A DNA stretch of 18,776 nt from SIG673 sp045658525 (GTDB lineage Bacteria > Bacillota > Clostridia > Oscillospirales > CAG-272): positions 1 through 18,776 of the forward strand of contig JAZOVD010000071.1 in the NCBI GenBank assembly GCA_045658525.1, in the 5' to 3' direction. Made by a program: the position numbers and the translations under genes. The notes beneath the pieces are model-generated. The model saw only the letters and a program-made list of their open reading frames with translations. It did no database searches and was not told the origin of the DNA. Shown one piece after another: positions 1 through 6,977 of this stretch. The number at the start of each line of letters is the position of its first letter. The first letter of the stretch is position 1.

Positions 1-1
1 T

Positions 2-97
2 ACGGCTGAAGCAAATGGGGTCACGACGCAACCCGCAGCGGCGGCTTCCGTTGCTGATATGGGCTTCGCCATGACAGGCGGAAGCGAGAATATCTGA
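2..97 (+). CDS. C-terminal end of an unrecognised protein (5' partial)
   Basis: An open frame enters from the left edge and ends at TGA 95-97. The visible 31 residues are rich in Ala and Thr and end in GFAMTGGSENI. I do not recognise a family, and no domain can be assigned from so short a tail. The codons look like those of the neighbouring genes, and the frame stays open from the first complete codon, so it is probably the end of a real gene. It lies 75 bases upstream of the DUF11 gene on the same strand. The two could be functionally linked, but the hairpin and promoter-like sequence between them suggest separate transcription. Confidence 0.5.
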   Translation, partial: TAEANGVTTQPAAAASVADMGFAMTGGSENI

Positions 98-126
98 CAC
101 TAATTACCTTTTCCCCACATATAATA
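98..126 (+). promoter_or_regulatory. candidate sigma-K-type promoter of the DUF11 gene
   Basis: CATATAATA at 118-126 fits the sigma-K -10 pattern CATAnnnTA. An AC dinucleotide at 99-100 lies at the expected -35 position, with 16 bases between the four-base -35 box (98-101) and the -10. The same stretch contains TATAAT (120-125), but nothing resembling TTGACA or an extended -10 TG accompanies it, so a vegetative sigma-A promoter is less well supported. The consensus is known from Bacillus subtilis; its use here is inferred. Confidence 0.4.
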
Positions 127-129
127 TAC

Positions 130-148
130 CGAGAGCGCAACGCTCTCG
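130..148 (+). other. perfect hairpin in the leader of the DUF11 gene
   Basis: CGAGAGCG (130-137) and CGCTCTCG (141-148) form an 8-bp GC-rich stem around a CAA loop. No T-tract follows, so it is not a classical intrinsic terminator. It would lie in the 5' untranslated region, 12 bases before the GGGGG ribosome binding site at 161-165. It may stabilise the mRNA or end the upstream transcript inefficiently. Confidence 0.5.
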
Positions 149-172
149 TAAGTATAAAAAGGGGGAAAAGCT

Positions 173-1033
173 ATGGCAACCTTCACCAACAGAGCAACAC
201 TTTCCTATAACAACAACGTGACAAGCTCAAATATCGTTACGGGCGAGATAGTCGAGGTATTATCCGTCACCAAGACCGCGGTGCTCGACACTTACAGATC
301 AAACGACACCGTAACGTATGTTGTCAGTATAATCAACTCAGGCACGCTTCCTTACAACGGCGTAACCGTTACCGATGATCTTGGCGCGTACAGCGTTGGA
401 GATCCCGCCGTTACGGTAGTTCCTCTGACCTACGTCGAAAACTCACTTCTCTATTATGTTAACGGCGTTCTGACGCCGTCTCCTGCCGTTACCACCGAGC
501 CAACGCTCACCGTAACGGGTATAAACGTACCCGCAGGCGGAAACGCGATATTGGTTTACGAAACCTCCGTAAACGAGTTCGCCCCGCTCGGAACTGACGG
601 GTCGGTAACGAACACGGTATCGGTAAGCGGTGCGGGCATCTCGACTCCGATAACCGCTGAGGAGACCGTAACTCCCGAAAACGCCGCTTTTCTGACGATA
701 AGCAAAGCCCTCTCTCCCTCCTCTGTGGTAGAGAACGGTCAGCTCACCTACACCTTCGTTATCCAGAATTACGGTAACACCGACGCGGTAGCTACCGATA
801 ACGCTGTGGTAAGAGACGTTTTCTCGCCCATACTCGATCCTATAACCGTTGAATTTAACGGCGCGGTATGGACCGGGGGCGTAAACTACACCTATGACGC
901 AGATACCGGCGTATTTGAGAGCATCGCGGGTCAGATAACCGTACCCGCCGCGACCTACGCGCAGGATCCCGTAACAGGTGCTTGGAACGTAGAGCCGGGT
1001 GTAAGCGTACTCAGAATAACAGGAACTGTATAA
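173..1033 (+). CDS. double DUF11-domain protein, possible spore-surface/appendage subunit
   Basis: The 286-residue protein (about 30 kDa) has two DUF11-type beta-sandwich repeats, roughly residues 28-165 and 172-286. Each opens with a similar block: SVTKTAVLDTYRSNDTVTY and TISKALSPSSVVENGQLTY. An N-terminal extension of about 25 residues (ATFTNRATLSYNNNVTSSN) precedes them. There is no signal peptide, transmembrane segment, LPXTG anchor or cysteine, and only two lysines, so the protein is strongly acidic. Known DUF11 proteins are often surface adhesins, which need a secretion signal. From memory, the P29 subunits of Clostridium taeniosporum spore appendages are DUF11 proteins of about this mass. 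With the sigma-K-like promoter, this makes a mother-cell-made spore-surface protein plausible. The ATG has a GGGGGA ribosome binding site 7 bases upstream. The domain call is firm; the spore role is inference. Confidence 0.85.
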   Translation: MATFTNRATLSYNNNVTSSNIVTGEIVEVLSVTKTAVLDTYRSNDTVTYVVSIINSGTLPYNGVTVTDDLGAYSVGDPAVTVVPLTYVENSLLYYVNGVLTPSPAVTTEPTLTVTGINVPAGGNAILVYETSVNEFAPLGTDGSVTNTVSVSGAGISTPITAEETVTPENAAFLTISKALSPSSVVENGQLTYTFVIQNYGNTDAVATDNAVVRDVFSPILDPITVEFNGAVWTGGVNYTYDADTGVFESIAGQITVPAATYAQDPVTGAWNVEPGVSVLRITGTV

Positions 1034-1037
1034 CCAA

Positions 1038-1067
1038 AAAAGACAACCGCGAAAGCGGTTGTCTTTT
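1038..1067. terminator. bidirectional intrinsic terminator between DUF11 gene and MFS gene
   Basis: AAAAGACAACCGC (1038-1050) pairs perfectly with GCGGTTGTCTTTT (1055-1067) around a GAAA tetraloop. The A- and T-runs at the stem ends give a U-tract in both directions. It lies 4 bases after the DUF11 stop and 4 bases beyond the stop of the convergent MFS gene, so it can serve both. Confidence 0.9.
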
Positions 1068-1071
1068 GATT

Positions 1072-2361
1072 TTAAATATTCCTTGTTTTCATTTTTCGGG
1101 CAAGAAGTGTCAGTATAAGCAGTATTATGTACAGAACTCCGATTATCACGAAAATAGACATCCAGCCGAACGTATCCTTAACAAAGCCGAACATCATAGC
1201 CTGCACAGCGGCTCCCATATAGACCGCCCAGTCGAAAACTCCGACAACGGTCGAGGATAATGCCTTGCCGCCGATGTCACCCGCGATGGTCCATATAACT
1301 CCCGTGACCATAGCGAATATACCGAGCAAGAACAGCATAACAGATGCGGCGATCTGGTTTTTAAGGAACGGGAAGATTATCATTCCGCAGAACGTTACGA
1401 GCGACGCGATGATAAGCATCGGTTCTCTTTTACCCTTTAAAAGCTTATCTGTTATTATGGGAAAAACGAACATAGCGCATGCCTGACCGAACGGAAGAAG
1501 TATCGAGCTGAAAATACCGTCTTTTATAGCAAGTCCAAGCTCCTCGGTAAAATATGTAGGTATCCAGGTAAGGAGTCCGTATCTTCCTATTCCCGCAATA
1601 GCTGAAATAAAGCAGAATATAATTACCTTAGGCTCTGAAAACAGAAGCTTATAGGGATAAAAATACCCCTTTTCCTTTATGGTCTTTTCAAGCTCAGCGT
1701 CAGAGCTGTCTTTGTTCTCTTCAAGCTCGGTATAGCCCGCTTCGCTCGGTGAGCTTTTAAAGAACATAATAAAAGCGACAAGCGAAAGCATTAACGGCAA
1801 CATCGGGAAACGGAAAGCGGCTCTCCACGTCCATTCGGGGTTCAAGTGCAGACAAAGAAGCACAGAGAGGTAGGTAGTGACCTGCGCCATTCCCGAGAAA
1901 AACGTTGTAAGTCCCGTAGCAAATCCGCGTTTCTCTTTGGGCCACCATTTGTTGACTACGCCGAGACCGTTAGACCAGACCATAGACTGAAAGAAGCCGT
2001 TAAGTCCCCAAAGAACGGCGATAACGGGAATACTGTGCTGAAAGGAGATAAGCACGTTGAGCGCCGCGCTTGCCACGACTCCGACTATCATAAAGCGTTT
2101 GTAGCCGAAGAACGCTCCAAGCCTTCCGTTGATGAGCTGACCGAAGGCATAGCACCAGAAAAGCGCCGAGGAAACGACACCGAGCGCAGAGGTAGATGAG
2201 CCAAGCTCCTCAGCCATCAGGGTCATAACGAGGTTTATATTTTGTCTGCCGTTATAGAAGAACAGATAAGTAAACCCGAAGCTGAGCAGGGTAAGCCAAG
2301 CATATCTTTTAAATCTTTCCGATTTAGCGTCAATTACAGACGCCGCGTTTTCTTTTGTCAT
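1072..2361 (-). CDS. MFS transporter, OPA (organophosphate:phosphate antiporter)-like
   Basis: A 429-residue polytopic membrane protein with about 12 hydrophobic segments in two halves, split by a charged loop near residues 205-235 (EENKDSSDAELEKTIKEKG). The first helix region FFYNGRQNINLVMTLM, the loop GRLGAFFGYKRFM and the block WPKEKRGFATGLTTFFSGM resemble the OPA branch of the major facilitator superfamily, which includes GlpT, UhpT and hexuronate-type relatives. The substrate cannot be read from sequence. Because it is divergent from a GH9-like glycosidase and near a heparinase-like lyase, an acidic sugar or small oligosaccharide is a reasonable guess. The ATG has a GAGAGAGG ribosome binding site and a good promoter upstream. 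Confidence 0.88.
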   Translation of the reverse strand: MTKENAASVIDAKSERFKRYAWLTLLSFGFTYLFFYNGRQNINLVMTLMAEELGSSTSALGVVSSALFWCYAFGQLINGRLGAFFGYKRFMIVGVVASAALNVLISFQHSIPVIAVLWGLNGFFQSMVWSNGLGVVNKWWPKEKRGFATGLTTFFSGMAQVTTYLSVLLCLHLNPEWTWRAAFRFPMLPLMLSLVAFIMFFKSSPSEAGYTELEENKDSSDAELEKTIKEKGYFYPYKLLFSEPKVIIFCFISAIAGIGRYGLLTWIPTYFTEELGLAIKDGIFSSILLPFGQACAMFVFPIITDKLLKGKREPMLIIASLVTFCGMIIFPFLKNQIAASVMLFLLGIFAMVTGVIWTIAGDIGGKALSSTVVGVFDWAVYMGAAVQAMMFGFVKDTFGWMSIFVIIGVLYIILLILTLLARKMKTRNI

Positions 2362-2391
2362 TTTTACGACCTCTCTCTTGAAAGTAAGACC

Positions 2392-2420
2392 ATTATATCA
2401 CAACAAAACAAAAAAGTAAA
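2392..2420 (-). promoter_or_regulatory. promoter of the MFS transporter gene
   Basis: On the minus strand, TATAAT (2392-2397) is preceded by TGA, giving an extended -10. A TTTACT -35 (2415-2420, 4 of 6 to consensus) lies 17 bases further upstream. The start codon is about 30 bases downstream. Confidence 0.7.
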
Positions 2421-2488
2421 TACCCAAAAAGTACACTTTTTCTTTTTTTTTATGATCACACATCTGTAAGCCAATATATGAATACCGG

Positions 2489-2517
2489 TTGACAAACACT
2501 TATCTTTATGATAAACT
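2489..2517 (+). promoter_or_regulatory. promoter of the GH9-like gene
   Basis: TTGACA (2489-2494) matches the -35 consensus exactly. With a 17-base spacer, the -10 position holds TAAACT (2512-2517, 4 of 6). It is divergent from the MFS promoter, with about 70 bases between the two -35 boxes, so one regulator could control both genes. No clear operator palindrome was seen between them. Confidence 0.6.
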
Positions 2518-2547
2518 CGTGTCAGAACAGAAAGGAGCTGTCAAGTG

Positions 2548-4161
2548 ATGTTAAACCCTATTATATGTAATCATATCGGTTTTCCGACAAACGCGCCGAA
2601 AAGCTTTTTTATAAGCGCAAGCGATGCCGAAACAGATACTTTTGAGGTCATTGGTATATTTGATACGTTACACACAAAATGCTTCAACGGGAAAATGCTC
2701 AGGCGTACAGGAGTTAACGGAGAGGAATATTTTGAAGGTCGCTTTGATGATCTCACCAAAGAAGGCGACTATTATATCACAGTCGGAAGCAAGCGCGGAA
2801 GATGCTTTGTGATATACGATAAGGCTTACAGCAACTCTATACGGATAATGCTTTCTTATTTTACGTATCAGCGTTGCGGAGATCCGCTCGGTTGGGGAGA
2901 AAGCTGTCATTTGGACGACGGGCATCTTCACGAAACCGGTGAGCGTGTGGACCTGACGGGCGGTTATCATCAGTCGTGCGATCTTCGTAAATCGACGTCA
3001 GGAATATCCATCGGAGTCTATGGAATGATACGAAGCGCGATGCTCGACGATACAACGTGGGGAAAACAGCTTTTCAGAGACGAGATCATTCACGCCTGCG
3101 ATTATTACGTAAAATCCATTCAGTCAAACGGAGTAATGTATAATACGCTTGGGTATCCTTTTGGTTGGGAGGGTCGTGAATTTTTCAAGAGCGCACCGCC
3201 CGCAAGCGGACAGTGGAACGCGACCAGATGTCTTGCGCTTGCCTCTGTGCTTATCCCCGAAAAACGTGAGATATACTTAAAAACAGCACTTCGTTCGTAT
3301 CAATACCTGACCTCGGCTGACCGCTCCGATGAAAGATACCGTCATCCCACGGAAAATCCTCAGGGAATGGACGGCGAGCATTTCTTTTTGAAGATATATA
3401 AGGATTCTCTTGCCGACAAAGCGCACCGTGTTTGCTGTGCTGCCGATATGTTCCGCGCGACTGGTGATCAGGGCTTTTTGGATGAAGTCAAAAAGGCAGA
3501 GGAATACGATCCTATCGATATGCTTGAATTATGCGGAGGCTCACCATACGCGTGGGCGCCTGCCGGAATAATCGCATTCATCGAGGCTTACGAGATACTC
3601 GGGATATGCAAGGATAAGATCGAAAAAATCGCGTCATTACTTGCCAAATATGCTAAAAACGACGTATGGGGAAGATGTATAAGAATTTATAACGACAAAA
3701 CTCTGGATGAGCCTTCAAACACGTGGGATTGCAAGCCGGGCGCGAAAAAACGAGATACCATCAAAGGTCTCAGACCGCTTGACGATCACGAGGGATACTA
3801 TTATACGTTCGGCTCAAAATACGCGCCGAATCTCGATACGTTGACTGCTGTATTTCTTCAAAAAGCCGGCAACATACTCAAAAACTCGCTTTACCGCGAG
3901 CTTGCCCAGAGATCGGCGGACTATCTTATGGGATGTAATCCAATGGACGGAAGCCATATCGAATGTGTAGGCTACAATCAACCCGAAAGAGGTGTTTTCG
4001 GTCAATTCTTCCCGTCAACTCCGCAAATTCCGGGAGGTATCGGCATTGGATTCAGCGTTGATGACAGGCGTTGCGAATACGATATGCCCTGTGTTGGAAA
4101 CGCTATGTGGCTTTTCAGCGAGATAAACTCAAACGCTATAAAAAAGAGCGTTGCAAAATGA
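2548..4161 (+). CDS. glycoside hydrolase family 9-like protein, cytoplasmic
   Basis: A 537-residue protein with GH9 layout: a short N-terminal Ig-like domain (NPIICNHIGFPTNAPKS, to about residue 90) and then the alpha/alpha barrel. DLTGGYHQSCDLRK (135-148) aligns with the GH9 motif GGWxDAGDxxK. C110, C120-H121 and H141 could form the Cys/His zinc site described in some GH9 enzymes. YLMGCNPMDGSH near residues 460-475 and the presumed acid E510 in CEYDMPCVGNAMW fit the C-terminal end. The first aspartate of the DAGD pair is glutamine (Q142); the second, the likely base, is kept (D145). There is no signal peptide, unlike secreted cellulases, so imported oligosaccharides are the likely substrate. 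AAAGGAG lies 10 bases before this ATG; an in-frame GTG at 2545 is the alternative start. Confidence 0.82.
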   Translation: MLNPIICNHIGFPTNAPKSFFISASDAETDTFEVIGIFDTLHTKCFNGKMLRRTGVNGEEYFEGRFDDLTKEGDYYITVGSKRGRCFVIYDKAYSNSIRIMLSYFTYQRCGDPLGWGESCHLDDGHLHETGERVDLTGGYHQSCDLRKSTSGISIGVYGMIRSAMLDDTTWGKQLFRDEIIHACDYYVKSIQSNGVMYNTLGYPFGWEGREFFKSAPPASGQWNATRCLALASVLIPEKREIYLKTALRSYQYLTSADRSDERYRHPTENPQGMDGEHFFLKIYKDSLADKAHRVCCAADMFRATGDQGFLDEVKKAEEYDPIDMLELCGGSPYAWAPAGIIAFIEAYEILGICKDKIEKIASLLAKYAKNDVWGRCIRIYNDKTLDEPSNTWDCKPGAKKRDTIKGLRPLDDHEGYYYTFGSKYAPNLDTLTAVFLQKAGNILKNSLYRELAQRSADYLMGCNPMDGSHIECVGYNQPERGVFGQFFPSTPQIPGGIGIGFSVDDRRCEYDMPCVGNAMWLFSEINSNAIKKSVAK

Positions 4162-4180
4162 TTGTTTGATCCGCAACACT

Positions 4181-4210
4181 TGCATATTATTCCGCTTTCT
4201 GCAAATACTA
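4181..4210 (+). promoter_or_regulatory. candidate sigma-G forespore promoter of spoVT
   Basis: TGCATA (4181-4186) fits the sigma-G -35 pattern TGNATA. After 17 bases, AATACTA (4204-4210) matches the -10 CATACTA at 6 of 7 positions. spoVT of Bacillus subtilis is transcribed by sigma-G, so the match is where it is expected. The predicted leader is about 50 bases. Confidence 0.6.
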
Positions 4211-4269
4211 ACAAAGCAAGTAAGCAAGATGTTTTGCTGAAAACGTTTTGAAAGGATAAATAACGCATT

Positions 4270-4818
4270 ATGAAAGCAACCGGAATAGTAAGACGTATAG
4301 ACGACCTCGGTCGTGTGGTTATACCAAAAGAAATAAGAAGAACTATGAGAATACGCGAGGGAGACCCCCTCGAAATATACACCGACCGCGAGGGCGAGGT
4401 CATTTTCAAGAAATATTCACCCATAGGCGAGCTTCACGGCTTTGCCGCGCAGTACGCTGATACACTTTCACGCACCTGCGGTCTCTCGGTCATCATAACC
4501 GACCGCGACGCCGTCATAGCCTGCGCGGGCGTTCCCAAAAAGGATTACGCCGAGAAGCGTCTTTCGGCAGACCTTGAAAAAATAACGGACAACCGTTCGT
4601 TTTATCAGTACAGACAGGGTGAACGCAAGCTCAGCGTTATAGATGACGCGGGTTCGCATTATATATCGTCCGCTATGCCGATAATATCGGAAGGAGACAT
4701 TACGGGTTGCGTCGTTTCCGTACTCGCGGAAAATGAAAGCGGTGCGGAACGTAACGTCGAGCTTGAAGAAAAGCTCGTTCGTACCGCTGCCTCATTCCTT
4801 GGTCGGCAATTGGAGTAG
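4270..4818 (+). CDS. spoVT: stage V sporulation protein T, AbrB-family transcription regulator
   Basis: SpoVT is a forespore DNA-binding regulator that modulates sigma-G-dependent genes and influences spore coat, cortex and germination properties. The 182-residue product is close to the Bacillus length (178). Residues 1-50 (MKATGIVRRIDDLGRVVIPK, then EIRRTMRIREGDPLEI) form the swapped-hairpin AbrB domain. Residues 55-180 form the GAF-like domain, including YISSAMPIISEGDITGCVVS. The only good start is the ATG at 4270, although its AAAGGA (4251-4256) is a long 13 bases away. It lies 108 bases after the GH9-like gene and is flanked by its own sigma-G-like promoter and a terminator. It therefore appears to be an independent unit set inside a carbohydrate locus, not part of it. 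Confidence 0.95.
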   Translation: MKATGIVRRIDDLGRVVIPKEIRRTMRIREGDPLEIYTDREGEVIFKKYSPIGELHGFAAQYADTLSRTCGLSVIITDRDAVIACAGVPKKDYAEKRLSADLEKITDNRSFYQYRQGERKLSVIDDAGSHYISSAMPIISEGDITGCVVSVLAENESGAERNVELEEKLVRTAASFLGRQLE

Positions 4819-4832
4819 GTATATATAAGTCA

Positions 4833-4861
4833 AAAAACGGAACGCAATGCGTTCCGTTTTT
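4833..4861. terminator. bidirectional terminator between spoVT and the heparinase-like gene
   Basis: AAAAACGGAACGC (4833-4845) pairs with GCGTTCCGTTTTT (4849-4861) around an AAT loop. The T-run on one side and the A-run on the other give a U-tract in both directions. It lies 14 bases after the spoVT stop and 3 bases from the stop of the convergent heparinase-like gene. Confidence 0.9.
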
Positions 4862-4864
4862 ATA

Positions 4865-6820
4865 TTAGCCGTTTAATTTAAGCTCTTTGCCGTCGGAAAG
4901 AACGACCGTTATCTCGGTATCGTCTAAGTCTGCCGAAGCTTTGACGGATCTTACGACGTTTTTACCGTCGCTGTAAGGATAAAGAACAGTAACTATTCTC
5001 TTTTCGCCTTCAAGCTCGCCGCAAAGAACGGGAGTCGGAACGGGACGATGCTCGTGAGGTCCTGACGGACGTATCGGCATAAATCCCTGATAGTAAGGCT
5101 CGTACTGACCCTGCATATTTACGACCTTTGCATCGGTATCGGAGAACACCGCGGTAAGTCCTACTCCGTCGCCGAAATCACCGCTAACGTACAGACCGTC
5201 CTGCGTAAATTCACAGCCCTCAAAGTGCCACATCGACTCATACGTGCGTTTTTCAGTGTCGGGAGCCTTTAAGCGGTCAACGACCACGAAGAACGGCTGA
5301 GTTCCCTCAATATCCTTGAAGAACAGGAGCTTTCTTTTGTGAACGACGGGATCGTGCGCTTCGCCGTAGCCGTGCGTATATTCCGCCTCAGCCATATCAA
5401 GCGCGGGAGTTGTGGAAAATTCAAATTCGGATTTTTTATTTATATCCTCCTCATTCCACTTGTATATGGAACGAAGATTCTGATCCATACCGTTTATACG
5501 GATCGTATTGTGCGCTCTGGTCGAAAGGACGTATTTTCTCATTTCAGAGGTATCGTAATCGTAAATTCCGCCCTCGGTAAGAAGCTTCTTTCCGTAAGCG
5601 AATACGAGAACGTTCAGCTTATCCTCGTGCTGGTGTCCTCTGCCGAAGGGAGAGCAGTCCATATAACCCCAGACCGCGTTTTTATCCCACGAGGTACGCA
5701 TAGCGACAGAACCCGCGTAAGGGAAAGCGTAGGATACGTAGTCGGGCATAGTTCCCTCTTTTCCGTCGGTTGCGAACCACAAAAAGTCCTTTCTGTTCGG
5801 GTAAAGAGAGTATGCGCGCGCCATTCTTTCCTGTATCTTCATCTCGTTACCGTCGTTTATATCGGGAAGCCGTCTGTCGGGACGGCAGAGACGGGGATAC
5901 ATTTCATAGAGGTTTTCAAGATTATGAGACAGGAAGTAAGGTGCTTCTATCTCCATATCGCGAAAGATATTGTATATGCTCGAATAGTTTCCGTCAACGA
6001 CTCCGTGGTAGTTGGTGGAAAGCTCATACTGGAAGCCGTCGGGATATACCTGAACGACAAGCTCCTCCTCCAAACGCTTGACGGAATACTCATACCACTC
6101 CTTAGCGTCTTTAAGGAACGGATAAAGAACAGCTATACGCACAAGCCCGTGCATCTCCATAAGAAGCCAGTTTCCGTGCGTGCAGTCCTTGCGAAGTCTG
6201 TATCCGTGCTCATATATCGAGATAAAATAACGGGTAAGGAACTCGTCCGTTACGGCGCTTGAATGCAGGAAAGCGTGTATCTGATAACTCCAACCCGTCA
6301 TTCTTATTCCCGCCTCGATAGTTCTCCAGCATACGGTTGCAGAGGCATGCTCGCCCACGGGAACGATAGCCTGCTCAAACCAACTGTTTATCATATCGAC
6401 GTAAGTCTTTGCGGCGTTTTCATCGTGCGTATAGCAGTAATATTCGGCAAGCACGGAAAACTCGGGGTGTCTTGAAAGCTGCCACGGCCACTCCTTGTAA
6501 GCGTTGTAGGTAGGATTGAAGTACCAGTCCACCTTTCTGTCAGTGAACTGCCACGGTATTCCGCAGCTTTTGAACTTGTAGTCCATTATGTCTTTTGCGT
6601 GCGCTGTAACGCGCTTAACGCGATCCTCGTTCTTATCTCCGAGCCAGAAGCGAATGAGCTTTTTCGGTTGTAAAAACGAACGCACGTGGTCGGCAAATAT
6701 CTTTCTTGCTCCAACGATGTCGCCGTTTTTCATACATTCGGGAATACCCGAAAGCGAGGGGATAGTGGTGTCAAGATGATTTTCAAAGAATTCATTTTCC
6801 GATGTTCTTGGTCCTATCAT
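4865..6820 (-). CDS. heparinase II/III-like polysaccharide lyase family protein, cytoplasmic
   Basis: The 651-residue protein has the two-domain plan of heparinase II/III-like lyases (PL12/15/17/21 relatives): an alpha-helical N-terminal toroid (about 1-345) and a beta-sheet C-terminal domain (about 360-651). Visible motifs are THGNWLLMEMHGL (214-226), DGFQYELSTNYHG (261-273, with the probable catalytic Y271), GRGHQHEDKL (393-402) and the TRAHNT block (434-439). In several lyases of this fold the first motif carries an Asn-His pair; here it is N217-W218. There is no signal peptide, so it would act inside the cell on short acidic oligosaccharides. The exact polymer (heparin, alginate or other) cannot be told. 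The start is supported by AAAGGA 6 bases upstream. A palindromic repeat ends just before this ribosome binding site. Confidence 0.85.
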   Translation of the reverse strand: MIGPRTSENEFFENHLDTTIPSLSGIPECMKNGDIVGARKIFADHVRSFLQPKKLIRFWLGDKNEDRVKRVTAHAKDIMDYKFKSCGIPWQFTDRKVDWYFNPTYNAYKEWPWQLSRHPEFSVLAEYYCYTHDENAAKTYVDMINSWFEQAIVPVGEHASATVCWRTIEAGIRMTGWSYQIHAFLHSSAVTDEFLTRYFISIYEHGYRLRKDCTHGNWLLMEMHGLVRIAVLYPFLKDAKEWYEYSVKRLEEELVVQVYPDGFQYELSTNYHGVVDGNYSSIYNIFRDMEIEAPYFLSHNLENLYEMYPRLCRPDRRLPDINDGNEMKIQERMARAYSLYPNRKDFLWFATDGKEGTMPDYVSYAFPYAGSVAMRTSWDKNAVWGYMDCSPFGRGHQHEDKLNVLVFAYGKKLLTEGGIYDYDTSEMRKYVLSTRAHNTIRINGMDQNLRSIYKWNEEDINKKSEFEFSTTPALDMAEAEYTHGYGEAHDPVVHKRKLLFFKDIEGTQPFFVVVDRLKAPDTEKRTYESMWHFEGCEFTQDGLYVSGDFGDGVGLTAVFSDTDAKVVNMQGQYEPYYQGFMPIRPSGPHEHRPVPTPVLCGELEGEKRIVTVLYPYSDGKNVVRSVKASADLDDTEITVVLSDGKELKLNG

Positions 6821-6834
6821 ATGATTTCCTTTCC

Positions 6835-6870
6835 CCTACTTTTTTGAAAAAAGTAGGCAAAAAACTTTTC
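6835..6870. repeat. intergenic palindromic repeat, copy 1
   Basis: A 23-bp palindrome (CCTACTTTTTT at 6835-6845, central G, AAAAAAGTAGG at 6847-6857) is followed by CAAAAAACTTTTC. Bases 6836-6870 recur almost exactly at 12518-12551, the only difference being one inserted G. On the minus strand it lies after the UPF0210 stop and 4 bases before the heparinase-like gene's ribosome binding site. It could act as a terminator or attenuator in that direction. Confidence 0.8.
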
Positions 6871-6871
6871 A

Positions 6872-6914
6872 GCATACTTGTATGCAGACACGCTCCCGTG
6901 ACACAAGAGCGTGT
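6872..6914 (-). terminator. two hairpins downstream of the UPF0210 gene, possible terminator
   Basis: GCATA/TATGC (6872-6885) is a short stem. ACACGCTC (6888-6895) pairs with GAGCGTGT (6907-6914) around an 11-base loop. Read on the minus strand, the hairpins precede a GAAAAGTTTTTTG tract, an arrangement like the one after cinA. The distance from the longer stem to the T-run is greater than in a classical terminator, so the call is tentative. The rest of the gap to 6977 shows no feature I can name. Confidence 0.4.
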
Positions 6915-6977
6915 GAGAAAAATATTTGTTTATTTTGCTTGGCAACAAGTAGGAACGGCGTTCTCGACGACCCGTTA

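Noticed and set aside
5339..6262. 307-codon open frame on the plus strand
   Set aside because: It is antisense to the heparinase-like gene, whose motifs are clear. The plus-strand translation shows no recognisable family, and its length reflects the codon bias of the real gene.
6901..6977. Promoter for the heparinase-like gene (TTGCCA...TATTTT)
   Set aside because: The spacer is only 15 bases and the -10 is poor; AT-rich DNA makes such matches common.
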